The notes below the pieces were generated by a model. It did not search any database. It was not told the DNA's origin and worked only from the letters and a program-made list of their open reading frames with translations. The translations under genes were made by a program, and so were the position numbers. Positions 52,638-61,617 of a DNA stretch of 64,000 nt are shown here, piece after piece. Numbering within the stretch: the first letter of the stretch is position 1; each line of letters starts with the position of its first letter. The stretch comes from Candidatus Woesearchaeota archaeon B3_Woes (GTDB lineage: Archaea > Nanobdellota > Nanobdellia > Woesearchaeales > B3-WOES), in assembly GCA_005222965.1 (NCBI GenBank), contig NJBG01000001.1:371061-435060 (forward strand), written 5' to 3'.

Positions 52638-53330
52638 ATGAAAGCAATTATTTTAGCAGCTGGGAAATCAACAAGATTGTTACCTTTAACTAAAGATATA
52701 CCCCAATGTTTATTAAAAGTTTACAACAAAACTATTTTAGAAGAACAGATCGAATCTCTAAAAAGCTCAGGTATTAATGATATAGTTGTGATTATTGGTT
52801 ATCTTTCAGAGAAAGTAGAAGAATTTTGTAAAAAAAAGGGTATTAAAACTTTATTTAATCCTTTTTTTGAAGTTTCTGGAATGGCTATGTCATTGTGGGT
52901 AGCAAAAGAAGAGTTGAAAAAAGGTTTTATATTTCTTTATTCGGATGTTTTATTTGATGCAAAAATAATACAAGATTTATTAACAGATAAAACTGATATT
53001 TGTTTAGCTATAAAAAAGAACGGTTTAAGAGAAGAAGCAGAAAAAGTTATTGAAAAACAAGGTATAATTAAAAGAATAACTAAATCCAAGTTAGACAAAG
53101 AAAATGGGGAATTTATCGGAATTGCAAAATTCTCACCTAATGGAACTACTAAATTAATAAAAGAATTAAATAATTTAGCAAAGAAGGATCTTAATATTTC
53201 ATTTATATCTGCACTTGACAATCTCATAAACAAAGGAGAGGAAATCAATGCTTGTGATATAAAAGATGCAAAATTTATAGATATCGATTTTCCAGAAGAT
53301 TTAGAAAAAGCAAAAAAATTATTTGAATAA
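52638..53330 (+). CDS. LicC/PntC-like phosphocholine- or aminoalkylphosphonate-type cytidylyltransferase
   Basis: 230 residues. MobA-like NTP-transferase fold with IILAAGKSTRLLPLTKDIPQ, the GMAMSLWVAKEEL segment (the variant of the YSL loop in LicC-type enzymes) and the FIDIDFPEDLEKAKKL end. These match the phosphocholine cytidylyltransferase family, which also includes 2-aminoethylphosphonate cytidylyltransferases. It lies 34 bases after phnE, which favours activation of an imported phosphonate or phospho-amine. A simple sugar-1-phosphate substrate remains possible. Confidence 0.72.
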   Translation: MKAIILAAGKSTRLLPLTKDIPQCLLKVYNKTILEEQIESLKSSGINDIVVIIGYLSEKVEEFCKKKGIKTLFNPFFEVSGMAMSLWVAKEELKKGFIFLYSDVLFDAKIIQDLLTDKTDICLAIKKNGLREEAEKVIEKQGIIKRITKSKLDKENGEFIGIAKFSPNGTTKLIKELNNLAKKDLNISFISALDNLINKGEEINACDIKDAKFIDIDFPEDLEKAKKLFE

Positions 53331-53333
53331 AAT

Positions 53334-54824
53334 TTAGATAACTCTTTTAACTATTTTTTTTACCTCTTTTATTGTTAATAAATTGAACAAGAATACAAGA
53401 ACTATATAGATTAATCCCACTATTCCAAAAATAATAATTATTTCAAGATAAACATTCAAAACAAGAGCATATTTAAGATAAGATATTAGTGATATAAAAA
53501 TTAATCCTATAAATAAACTCTTAGTCCAATATTTAAAAGGGATATGTATTTTTACTAGTTTTTTTAAGTTTGATATGCTTAATCCCATCATTAACAAATA
53601 ACCAAAGAAAGTTGTAATTGCTGCTCCCATCATGCCATACAATGGGATTAGAATAAAATTTAATATTAAGTTGAATATTGCTCCAATTAATATTATTCTT
53701 GCGTTAAGTTTGGGTTTACCAATACCTGAAATAGCGCTAAAATTAATTCTAGTAATTGTCATCAATATAACGCCTAAAGAGAGTATTCTTAAGACATTGC
53801 TTGCTTGTATGTATGTATTTCCAAAAAGAATGTTAAGAATTGTCTCTGGAAAAGAAAACATTGTTAATGCTATTGGAAATATTGTAATAAACGAATATTT
53901 GTAAAGGGTGTTTATACCTTCTATCAATTGTTTTTTATGGCCTTTTGTCCACAATTCTGAAGACAATGGGAAAAGTACAGTCATCAAGGCTATACTAAAA
54001 TATCCCAAAACATTTGCCGTTGGCAAAGCTGCATTATACAATCCAACTTGATCTAATCCAGAAAAATAAGTTAGCATTAAAGTGTCTGTGTGGTTGAGTA
54101 TCATTATACCAACAACCATAAGCATTAAAGGAGCACCAAATAATACGAGCTTTTTCATTAAATTTTTATCAAAAGAGTACTTTAATTTTGAAAACAAGGG
54201 GAATGTTTTTTTAAAAAAGAAAAAATAAAAGAAAGGAAGCAAGATTAATGGTGCGAATAAATAAGCTATAGTAGGTACTAAAATATTTTTTCCAAATAAG
54301 ATGAAACCACCAGATGCAATAATGAATATAAGGAAAGTTCTCAAAAAATCTACAAAAGCAAAATATTTCATCTTTTGGAATCCTTGAAAAATATAAACCA
54401 AAAGAGACAAAAAAGAACGGAAAAAGAATATAAAAGCAAAAAGTTTGATTATCAAAGATGCTTGAAGATTGTGAAAATAATTAAGTGCTAAAAAATCTGA
54501 AGATGCAAATAATATAATTACTATTATGGTAGAAATAACAAGTTGTATGATACTTACATTAATTATTGAATTTTTTATTAAGTTGAATTTTTTATTGGTT
54601 TTAAATTCAGGAATAAATTTTACTAAAGCTTGGCCAGTTCCAAGATTATTAAAAATAATAGAAAAAATTGATAAAGAATATATTGCATAAAACATACCAT
54701 ATTCTGTTTGTGTTAAATTTCTAGCCAAAAGCAATCTAAGGAGATACCCAAAAAAAGCAGAAAGAACACTTATTATAAATACATATCCTGCACCATGTAT
54801 CGCCTTCTTTGTATAGTTAGTCAT
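53334..54824 (-). CDS. Wzx-type polysaccharide flippase (MOP superfamily)
   Basis: 496 residues with about 14 TM helices. SLSIFSIIFNNLGTGQALVKF in the first helices and IMILNHTDTLML in the middle (charged residue within TM) are typical of MATE-like polysaccharide flippases, with polar loops between. It should flip lipid-linked oligosaccharide outward for AglB or another transferase. On the opposite strand from the glycan genes on both sides. A reverse-strand TATA (TTTATATAC, about 54854-54862) lies about 30 bases upstream. Confidence 0.88.
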   Translation of the reverse strand: MTNYTKKAIHGAGYVFIISVLSAFFGYLLRLLLARNLTQTEYGMFYAIYSLSIFSIIFNNLGTGQALVKFIPEFKTNKKFNLIKNSIINVSIIQLVISTIIVIILFASSDFLALNYFHNLQASLIIKLFAFIFFFRSFLSLLVYIFQGFQKMKYFAFVDFLRTFLIFIIASGGFILFGKNILVPTIAYLFAPLILLPFFYFFFFKKTFPLFSKLKYSFDKNLMKKLVLFGAPLMLMVVGIMILNHTDTLMLTYFSGLDQVGLYNAALPTANVLGYFSIALMTVLFPLSSELWTKGHKKQLIEGINTLYKYSFITIFPIALTMFSFPETILNILFGNTYIQASNVLRILSLGVILMTITRINFSAISGIGKPKLNARIILIGAIFNLILNFILIPLYGMMGAAITTFFGYLLMMGLSISNLKKLVKIHIPFKYWTKSLFIGLIFISLISYLKYALVLNVYLEIIIIFGIVGLIYIVLVFLFNLLTIKEVKKIVKRVI

Positions 54825-54979
54825 TTTATATTATTTAGTAACCATCATTGATGTATATAAAATTATCTTTTGTAAACAATTTTTGATATTTCTTTATCTT
54901 TTAAGTCCCGTGTGTATTAATAAAAAAAAAGAAAGAGTAATTCAGAAACTTTTTAAAGAGGGTTCTTTTCAAAATTATT

Positions 54980-56149
54980 ATGAAAATAGCGTTGTTGCCT
55001 ACAACTTTTTTAAATGAATCTTCAGAATCATCACATATTACGTTGATTTTATTAGCAAGAGAACTAAAGAAAAAAGGGCACGATGTTTGTATAATCAGTG
55101 AAGGAGTAAAAAACTTCCCAGAATATGAAATATTTCAAGGAATTAAAATTTATAGGGGACCGACATTTAGCATTCGTCCAGATGGTTCTGAAGTACGTTT
55201 TCTGAATGCTTTAAATAGAATAATATCTCCAATCATGGCTATTAAGAAGTTAAGTAAAAGGGGGATAGAGTTTGATATAATTCATAATTTTAGTGCTGCA
55301 AGATTTCTAGCTTTGAAGTCCCTCTTTGCTAAAAGGATTATTAAAAATAAAGATGCAAAAATCATACATACTCTTAAAAGTTATTCTCGTTTTAAATTAG
55401 GTAATAAATTTACTAGATTGTTAAATTCATCAGATTTAATCACGGTTCCCACTAAAAGATTTGCAAAAGACATTCTTAAAAAAGGGACAACAAAAACCAA
55501 AGTAAAAGTAATAAATTCATATATTGATTCTGAAAAATTTAAATCGATTGATAAAAAAATAGCAAAGAAAAAAATAAACATAAAAGAAGATTTTATTCTT
55601 TATTATGGTGGATTATTAGAAAACAAAGGTCCTAAAATATTAATCGAAGCTATGAAAAAAGTATTTGAAGAAAATGATAATTTAAAACTTGTTATGATCA
55701 TAAGACATAAAAAACATAAAATTTTTGAAGAATATAAAAAATTGATGAAATCTCTTAACATTGAGAAAAAAGTTTTATTTATAAAAGGAGAATTACATAA
55801 TGTAGAGTATTATATTAATTCTGCAGAGATTGTTGTTTTGCCTTATATAAATCTAATAGCTACTGAAGGGAACCCTTCTTGTATTTTAGAAACAATAGCT
55901 TGTAAAACCCCCCTCATCACAACAGATTTACCAGAATTAAGAGAGATTGTTGATTATAAAAAAGATGTTTTAATGGCTAAGCCAAATAATGTTGAAGATT
56001 TATCAAAAGAAATTAATAAATTATTAAAAGATAAAAAACTTCAAAAAAGATTATCAGAAAATGCCTATAAAAAATCAAAAGAATTTGATTTTAAAAAAAT
56101 AACAATGAAATTTATAAAATTATATGAAGGTTTGCTTAATGGCAGTTGA
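54980..56149 (+). CDS. GT4-family glycosyltransferase
   Basis: 389 residues. GT-B enzyme with SSHITLILLARELKKKGHDV at the N-terminus, LYYGGLLENKGPKILIEAM in the donor domain and VVLPYINLIATEGNPSCIL as the E-x7-E-like region (E in ATEGNPSCILE). TATA-like CTTTTTAAAG about 25 bases upstream. Overlaps the kinase-like gene at its 3' end. Confidence 0.86.
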   Translation: MKIALLPTTFLNESSESSHITLILLARELKKKGHDVCIISEGVKNFPEYEIFQGIKIYRGPTFSIRPDGSEVRFLNALNRIISPIMAIKKLSKRGIEFDIIHNFSAARFLALKSLFAKRIIKNKDAKIIHTLKSYSRFKLGNKFTRLLNSSDLITVPTKRFAKDILKKGTTKTKVKVINSYIDSEKFKSIDKKIAKKKINIKEDFILYYGGLLENKGPKILIEAMKKVFEENDNLKLVMIIRHKKHKIFEEYKKLMKSLNIEKKVLFIKGELHNVEYYINSAEIVVLPYINLIATEGNPSCILETIACKTPLITTDLPELREIVDYKKDVLMAKPNNVEDLSKEINKLLKDKKLQKRLSENAYKKSKEFDFKKITMKFIKLYEGLLNGS

Positions 56150-56912
56150 ACATCCATGGTGGAAGAAAGCAATGTGTTATGTTTTTTGTGAATGGTTTAC
56201 TAAACCATTATTTGGTAAAAGATTATGTGTTTGCGCTTATGATGTTCTTCATATCAAAAAAAAAGTTAAAAGAAGTTTGAATGGAAAAGACGGTGGATTT
56301 AAATTTTTACGAGCTCCAAAATTAATCGTTCTTATTGGACTAGATGGGTCAGGCAAAAGTACACATGCCAAAAATATTATTAAATTTTTAAATAAGAATA
56401 ATTTTAAAACAAAATATTTACATTTGCCAAGTGTTGTTCCATTAAATATAATTGTGAAGGAGAGGGAATCTCATAAATCAAATAATAAAAATAATTCTAA
56501 AAAATCATTATTAATTTCATTTTTAAGGCAAATTGCATTTGTAATTGGTATTTATTATATAATATTTTTTAAAATAATTCCTAACATTTTATTAGGAAGA
56601 ATTATTGTATCAGATAGATGGTTTTATGATGAATTGGTACATTTAAAATATATCAATATGTGTACTTTTCCACGATTATATAAATTCTTAATTCCACATC
56701 CCAGTTTATTAATATCCTTATCTATTAATCCAAAAACAGCTATGAAAAGAAAACCCGATGAAGAAGAAAAATATTATATCAAAAAGAATGATTTGTATAA
56801 TTCACTTTTAAAAAATTTGAAATATGAAAATATATTATCAAATGAAGTAAATGCTACTAAAAAAAATATTGAAAAAAGATTAAAAGAAAAATTAAAGTAT
56901 ACTCTTTGTTAA
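56139..56912 (+). CDS. Thymidylate-kinase-like P-loop kinase
   Basis: 257 residues from ATG 56139; an in-frame ATG at 56124 is an alternative. P-loop LIGLDGSGKSTHAKNI (about 63-78) and DRWFYDE (DR[YFW] motif) match the dTMP-kinase fold. Unlike true dTMP kinases, which have about 200 residues, it has about 60 extra N-terminal residues with Trp/Cys-rich text (HPWWKKAMCYVFCEWF). Such proteins recur in glycan and lipid-carrier loci, where they may phosphorylate a lipid or sugar precursor. The substrate is not known. Confidence 0.72.
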   Translation: MAVEHPWWKKAMCYVFCEWFTKPLFGKRLCVCAYDVLHIKKKVKRSLNGKDGGFKFLRAPKLIVLIGLDGSGKSTHAKNIIKFLNKNNFKTKYLHLPSVVPLNIIVKERESHKSNNKNNSKKSLLISFLRQIAFVIGIYYIIFFKIIPNILLGRIIVSDRWFYDELVHLKYINMCTFPRLYKFLIPHPSLLISLSINPKTAMKRKPDEEEKYYIKKNDLYNSLLKNLKYENILSNEVNATKKNIEKRLKEKLKYTLC

Positions 56913-56918
56913 ATTTAA

Positions 56919-57671
56919 CTATTTCTTAATAATTAAACTTTTCCAAGAGCAAAAGATGCTAGGAAATAATTTGTAAGCATTGCACCAATTTGAAAAACGC
57001 ACAAATATAAAAACAAATTTATTTGATAACTCTATAGCCTTATTTTTTCCTTTATAAAAAACAAATGGGAATGTTATGATATAAATAATTTGTTTTAAAA
57101 AGAAAATAAAATTTAAATTTTTATCAATCTTAATATCAACATCATCTGCTCCAAGATTACTAAATATATTTTTTGTTTCTTTAATATTGATATATCTTAT
57201 AAAATTATTATTAATAAAAAAAAATTTGAAATAATTTAATAATGTCATACATTCTTCATCAATTAGAATAATGCCTCCTTTTTTCGTAACACGAAAAATT
57301 TCTGATATCACTTTTTTTCTATGATTATTATCAATAATATGTTGTAATGTACGCATAATTATTACAATATCAAAAAAATTACTTTGATAAGGGAGTTTTG
57401 TTATATATCCAACTTTAAATTGCGCTTTGACTTTTTTGCTTGCATAATTGATTCTACTTTTGGAAATATCTATTCCGTACAATTTATTTGAATAATTTTC
57501 GCAAAATTTAAGAGAGTCTCCCATACCACACCCAACATCAAGAATTTTTGGATTATTTTTTTTATATTGGTTAACTATATGTTTAATAAGTTTTTTTTTA
57601 TATGTCAAAATAATTTTTTGCATAATAGTTTTATTATTATTAAAGTTTTTTTTAATTTTCCATTTTGACAT
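56919..57671 (-). CDS. Class I SAM-dependent methyltransferase
   Basis: 250 residues. Motif I ILDVGCGMGDSLKFCE (about 40-55), YGIDISKSRI, LPYQSNFFDIVIIMRTLQH and VTKKGGIILIDEE are all typical. C-terminal half hydrophobic (FIFFLKQIIYIITFPFVFY), suggesting a membrane-associated or lipid-linked substrate. Convergent with the kinase-like gene and upstream of nothing on its strand. Confidence 0.85.
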   Translation of the reverse strand: MSKWKIKKNFNNNKTIMQKIILTYKKKLIKHIVNQYKKNNPKILDVGCGMGDSLKFCENYSNKLYGIDISKSRINYASKKVKAQFKVGYITKLPYQSNFFDIVIIMRTLQHIIDNNHRKKVISEIFRVTKKGGIILIDEECMTLLNYFKFFFINNNFIRYINIKETKNIFSNLGADDVDIKIDKNLNFIFFLKQIIYIITFPFVFYKGKNKAIELSNKFVFIFVRFSNWCNAYKLFPSIFCSWKSLIIKK

Positions 57672-57753
57672 TTAATATACCTCTTTACTTCAAAAAATTT
57701 ATTTAAATTAAATTATGTAAATAAGTGTTCTTAACAAAACAAATAATCTATCA

Positions 57754-59631
57754 TTATATTACTTTTAAAATTATTACACTCTGTGTTTGATATGAAGATT
57801 CAAATCTAGTTGAATTTTGAAGATTTTTGAATAAATTATCAAAAGAGGTTTTTGTTTTATTCTCACCATATTGTCTTCCTAAATGTTTGTAAGACAACCC
57901 AGATATAACGATGTATTGGTATTTGTTTGTTTTTAAAAAATTATAAACTTGTGTTAAGTTTTTATCTAAAATGTTTTTTCTAAAGTCAATAACATTACTA
58001 CACCATTCACAACTATATTTGTCAAACCCAATTATTGGTTTATCTGTTGTAGAATATGTAAAAACTTTCGTATCTATAGGTAAAGTTGTAAGCCAAATAT
58101 ACCCTTGTAGTTCTTCGTTTGATGTCCAAAAAACGCCAGGTGGCCACACAGCATTGTGGTTTTGGTTATATTTTTGATAACCTGCTGTTGAAATCACACC
58201 TATTAAAATTATAAATAGTACTAACAAATAAGGTATTTTAAATTTTTTCGTCAGTTTGAATAGAGACCAAAGACCTAATGAAGAGAGTAAAGCTACTGGA
58301 ACTGCCAATAATAACCAAAATCTAAATGCAAATAAACCTATTGGAAGGTTAAAAGTCATAGAATTTGTTCCAAGAAAAGTAAAAACAAACCATAATAAAG
58401 TGATAGTAATCCAAATTCTATCTTTTTTCAATAAATTTTTATATTTTAATAAAGAATATACAATTCCTATTAATAACAAGAAGGTTATAAACACCCCCCA
58501 CCCAAGATGGATATTAATACCTCCAAAAGGTTTTGTGATAAAAAAGTCATTAAATGTATAAGACCTAGTGGCTGTTCCCATTGTAGGTGAAAAAGCAGAT
58601 TGTATTTTTGAAAAGAAAGTTGTAGAAGTTGTTATATCTATATCGCTTATTCTTATTTGTGACAAAAACATTGATTTCCATTTTCCTATCCACCAAATAA
58701 AAGAAAGCAAAAGCCCTCCTATTTCTGCGATTAAAATTTCTTTTAATAAGTTTTTTTCAATAATCGCCTTTACTAACCAATATACACCAAACATTATACC
58801 AATCTTTATAGATTGGGATGGGTGAATCAATAATATAGAAGATATAACAACCATTGAAGGATAAATCCATTTTTTATCTCGTTTTATCATTTCTAAACAA
58901 TATATTGCTGGAAAAAACAACATAATTGATAAAGAAAGTGCCCAAATAAAATGTGTAAAATAAGATGGTAACGCAGCCAATATAAAGGTTGAAAATAAAG
59001 CTTTATTTTTATCTCCAGTAAATATTTTAGCAAAGAAATAGAAAAATAAGATCCCTAAGGAAATTATTAACCCATTAAAGAATTTTAAAGTCCAGTTTAA
59101 TGAAGGAGCGGTTTGATGTAATATCCCCATTAATAAATCATATCCTGGTGGATATGGGTCAATATATTGAAAATCAAAATTTTGTGGTTCGTATACTGTT
59201 TTTTCTAATGATATATATTTAACGCTTAATGCATGATCCCAGGGATCATCATTTTCAAGATAAGGGTATTGGAAAGCTCCCCCCACGTACATTCGAAGGC
59301 AAAAAAAGAAGATAATTAAAACGAAAAGTATGTTTAAATTTGATTTTGTTAGTTTAAATTTGGTTTTTGGTTTTTTGAATTCTTTTAATTTTATTTTTTT
59401 AAATAGAATGAATAAAGGATATATCAAACTTAACACAAAGAATATTTTCCAATCAAGTGGAATTCTCAAGAGATTGAGAAAAACACCCAGAAAAACAAAA
59501 GCTCCAATACCAATACCAATTCTTATTAAATTTCTCTCAAAAAAATTGTTTGAATTTTTTAAAAAATAAGTTATAGTAAATCCTAACCCATATGTGTATA
59601 CAAAAAATAATAGTACTGTTATTACGCTCAT
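57754..59631 (-). CDS. GT-C-fold membrane glycosyltransferase-like protein
   Basis: 625 residues with about 12-13 TM helices. The first large outer loop has the acidic motif YLENDDPWDHALS (about 122-134), the position of the catalytic Asp pair in GT-C enzymes such as PMT/ArnT and STT3. PYPPGYDLLMGILH follows, and a soluble C-terminal region (about 480-625) has several Cys (YSCEWCS). Probably transfers a sugar from a lipid-phosphate donor on the outer face. Divergent from the GT2 gene at 59697. Confidence 0.75.
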   Translation of the reverse strand: MSVITVLLFFVYTYGLGFTITYFLKNSNNFFERNLIRIGIGIGAFVFLGVFLNLLRIPLDWKIFFVLSLIYPLFILFKKIKLKEFKKPKTKFKLTKSNLNILFVLIIFFFCLRMYVGGAFQYPYLENDDPWDHALSVKYISLEKTVYEPQNFDFQYIDPYPPGYDLLMGILHQTAPSLNWTLKFFNGLIISLGILFFYFFAKIFTGDKNKALFSTFILAALPSYFTHFIWALSLSIMLFFPAIYCLEMIKRDKKWIYPSMVVISSILLIHPSQSIKIGIMFGVYWLVKAIIEKNLLKEILIAEIGGLLLSFIWWIGKWKSMFLSQIRISDIDITTSTTFFSKIQSAFSPTMGTATRSYTFNDFFITKPFGGINIHLGWGVFITFLLLIGIVYSLLKYKNLLKKDRIWITITLLWFVFTFLGTNSMTFNLPIGLFAFRFWLLLAVPVALLSSLGLWSLFKLTKKFKIPYLLVLFIILIGVISTAGYQKYNQNHNAVWPPGVFWTSNEELQGYIWLTTLPIDTKVFTYSTTDKPIIGFDKYSCEWCSNVIDFRKNILDKNLTQVYNFLKTNKYQYIVISGLSYKHLGRQYGENKTKTSFDNLFKNLQNSTRFESSYQTQSVIILKVI

Positions 59632-59696
59632 TTGGATCTTCTTATAGTCGTAAAAATTCGAAACCTATTTAAATAGTTTATGGTTTTTAGAGTGTT

Positions 59697-60578
59697 ATGA
59701 AGATTGCTATTAGCATCCCTGCATATAATGAGGAAAAAACAATTGGTAATGTAATTGAAGATATAAAAAAAATTATGAGTCATACTAAATATGAATATAA
59801 AATTCTTGTTGTTGATGATGGTTCTAAAGACAATACTGTTAAAATTGCAAAAGAAAAAGGTGCAATTACTTATTCTCATCATAAAAATCTTGGTTTAGCA
59901 GAAACTTTCAAGACAGAAATAGAAAGATGCTTAGAATTAGGTGTAGATATTATTGTTCACACTGACGCAGATGGACAATATCCTGCTAAAGAAATACCTA
60001 AACTGATTACAAACGTTGAAGAAGGTTATGATTTGGTCTTAGGAGCAAGATTTGGAAAAGGAAAATATAATGGCTCTTTTATGAAAAAAATAGGTAATGT
60101 TGCTTTCGCTAGGGTTTTTTCTAAATTACTAAGAACAAAGATTACAGATACTACAACAGGATTTAGAGCGTTTACATCAGAAGTTGCTCAACTTCCCTTA
60201 ATAAATGATTTCACATATACACAAGAACAATTAATTAGAGCTGGAAAAGCTAAGATGAAAATTAAAGAAGTTCCAATAAAAGCCAATAAAACAAGATCAA
60301 GTAGGTTATTTAAAAATTCATTAGACTATGCACTGAAAGCTTGGGTAAATATATTTAGAATTTATAGGGATTTTGAGCCTTTGCGATTTTTTGTGAGAAT
60401 AGGATTAATGTTTGTCTTTGTTGGCTTCTTGCTTGGTTCATTTATCTTATATAGAATTCTCACTATAGGTAGTGCAGGAGGAATTCCAAGAGTAATTCTA
60501 AGTATGTTGTTAATATTGGTAGGGATACAAATTGTACTATTTGGGTTTTTAGCAGATATGATGAATAGATTAAAATAA
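59697..60578 (+). CDS. GT2 dolichyl-phosphate glycosyltransferase with two C-terminal TM helices
   Basis: 293 residues. IPAYNEEKTIGNVIEDI, VVDDGSKDNT, metal-binding HTDADGQYPAKEIP and DTTTGFRAFTSEV mark the Dpm1/DPMS-like GT2 group. Two TM helices (about 234-255 and 262-285) close the protein. It would supply a dolichyl-phosphate-linked sugar, the kind of donor used by the neighbouring GT-C protein. Divergent from it, with TATA-like TTTAAATAG about 30 bases upstream. Confidence 0.88.
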   Translation: MKIAISIPAYNEEKTIGNVIEDIKKIMSHTKYEYKILVVDDGSKDNTVKIAKEKGAITYSHHKNLGLAETFKTEIERCLELGVDIIVHTDADGQYPAKEIPKLITNVEEGYDLVLGARFGKGKYNGSFMKKIGNVAFARVFSKLLRTKITDTTTGFRAFTSEVAQLPLINDFTYTQEQLIRAGKAKMKIKEVPIKANKTRSSRLFKNSLDYALKAWVNIFRIYRDFEPLRFFVRIGLMFVFVGFLLGSFILYRILTIGSAGGIPRVILSMLLILVGIQIVLFGFLADMMNRLK

Positions 60579-60602
60579 ATTAATAAAAAAGTTAAAAGCA
60601 TA

Positions 60603-61571
60603 ATGGATAGAACAATCAAAAAATATTATGATAAATTTAAGAAGTTTGAAAAACATTTTATTTATTTTCTCTATATTTTTCTTTTTGTAATTTTAGTAAT
60701 ATATTCTATAAAATACTTTTCAATACTATCTGAAAATATAAAGAAAATAGGGTTTTTGATTATCTTTGTTATATTTCTAATTCAAATATTGATAGTATAT
60801 TTTTGTGATGTTCGTATTTATTATTTGCTGAAACCTTTAAATAAAAAGAAAATAAGGGTTATTGATTTATTTCTTGTATTCAATATATCCAACCTGTTTA
60901 AATATGTACCACCTAAAGGGATTAATTACTATATGAGAATCAAATTGTTAAATAAAATAAAGAATCTTCAAGGAAAAATAACTTCAACTTTTGGTGAATT
61001 TGTTTCAGAAATTTATATTTCTTCAATTTGTACATTAATCTTAATATATAATATTTTAGAAACTTCTCTCTTCTTGAAATTGAGTATTTTATTGTTTATA
61101 GTTCTAGCTACTTATTTCATGTTATTCCCATATTACATTAATAAAATTTTGAATTTATTAAAACTGAAACTAAAAAAAATAAGAAAGTTAATATTTCATT
61201 TCACTAAGCTAGTAAGATATAAAGAATACTATTATTCTTTATTTTTAACATTAATAACTGCGATATTGCATGGTTTTTCTTTATATATGATATCAAGTTC
61301 TATTGGTTTATCTCAATTCTCAATCTTTGAGATGACCATTGTTTTTTATTCTGCACAATTTTTATCTATTTTATTAATGGCTCCTGCAGGTATTGGTGTA
61401 AGAGATATAGGCATAACTAGTTTTTTGGTATTCAACGGAGTAGATATTGGAAATGCCATTTTCATATCGCTTCTTCATAGAGCAATAATGTTCATATCTG
61501 AGTTGGTTATAGGTTTGGTTAGTATAATTTGGTTAAAATCAAAAGATTCCTTTTCTTTTAAAAATGTTTGA
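60603..61571 (+). CDS. AglD-like/LPG-synthase-TM (UPF0104) membrane protein
   Basis: 322 residues, about eight TM helices. FNISNLFKYVPPKGINYYMRI and LMAPAGIGVRDIGITSFL (the P-x-G-[IL]-G-xR motif) are characteristic of the lysylphosphatidylglycerol-synthase TM family, which includes the C-terminal part of AglD in haloarchaea. Located 24 bases after the GT2 gene, the pair could act together, since AglD-type proteins combine both parts. Possible role in moving a charged dolichyl-phosphate across the membrane. Confidence 0.8.
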   Translation: MDRTIKKYYDKFKKFEKHFIYFLYIFLFVILVIYSIKYFSILSENIKKIGFLIIFVIFLIQILIVYFCDVRIYYLLKPLNKKKIRVIDLFLVFNISNLFKYVPPKGINYYMRIKLLNKIKNLQGKITSTFGEFVSEIYISSICTLILIYNILETSLFLKLSILLFIVLATYFMLFPYYINKILNLLKLKLKKIRKLIFHFTKLVRYKEYYYSLFLTLITAILHGFSLYMISSSIGLSQFSIFEMTIVFYSAQFLSILLMAPAGIGVRDIGITSFLVFNGVDIGNAIFISLLHRAIMFISELVIGLVSIIWLKSKDSFSFKNV

Positions 61572-61585
61572 TTAAAAAAACAAGA

Positions 61586-61595
61586 ATTTATATAT
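61586..61595 (+). promoter_or_regulatory. TATA box of third radical SAM gene
   Basis: ATTTATATAT is centred about 28 bases before ATG 61618. It overlaps the earlier in-frame ATG at 61594, so that codon is unlikely to be used. Confidence 0.5.
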
Positions 61596-61617
61596 GTTTA
61601 TTCTGTTTCTTAAATTT

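Noticed and set aside
49638..53330. Phosphonate biosynthesis or degradation cluster
   Set aside because: No PEP mutase, phosphonopyruvate decarboxylase or C-P lyase genes are present; only import and nucleotidyl-activation genes are seen.
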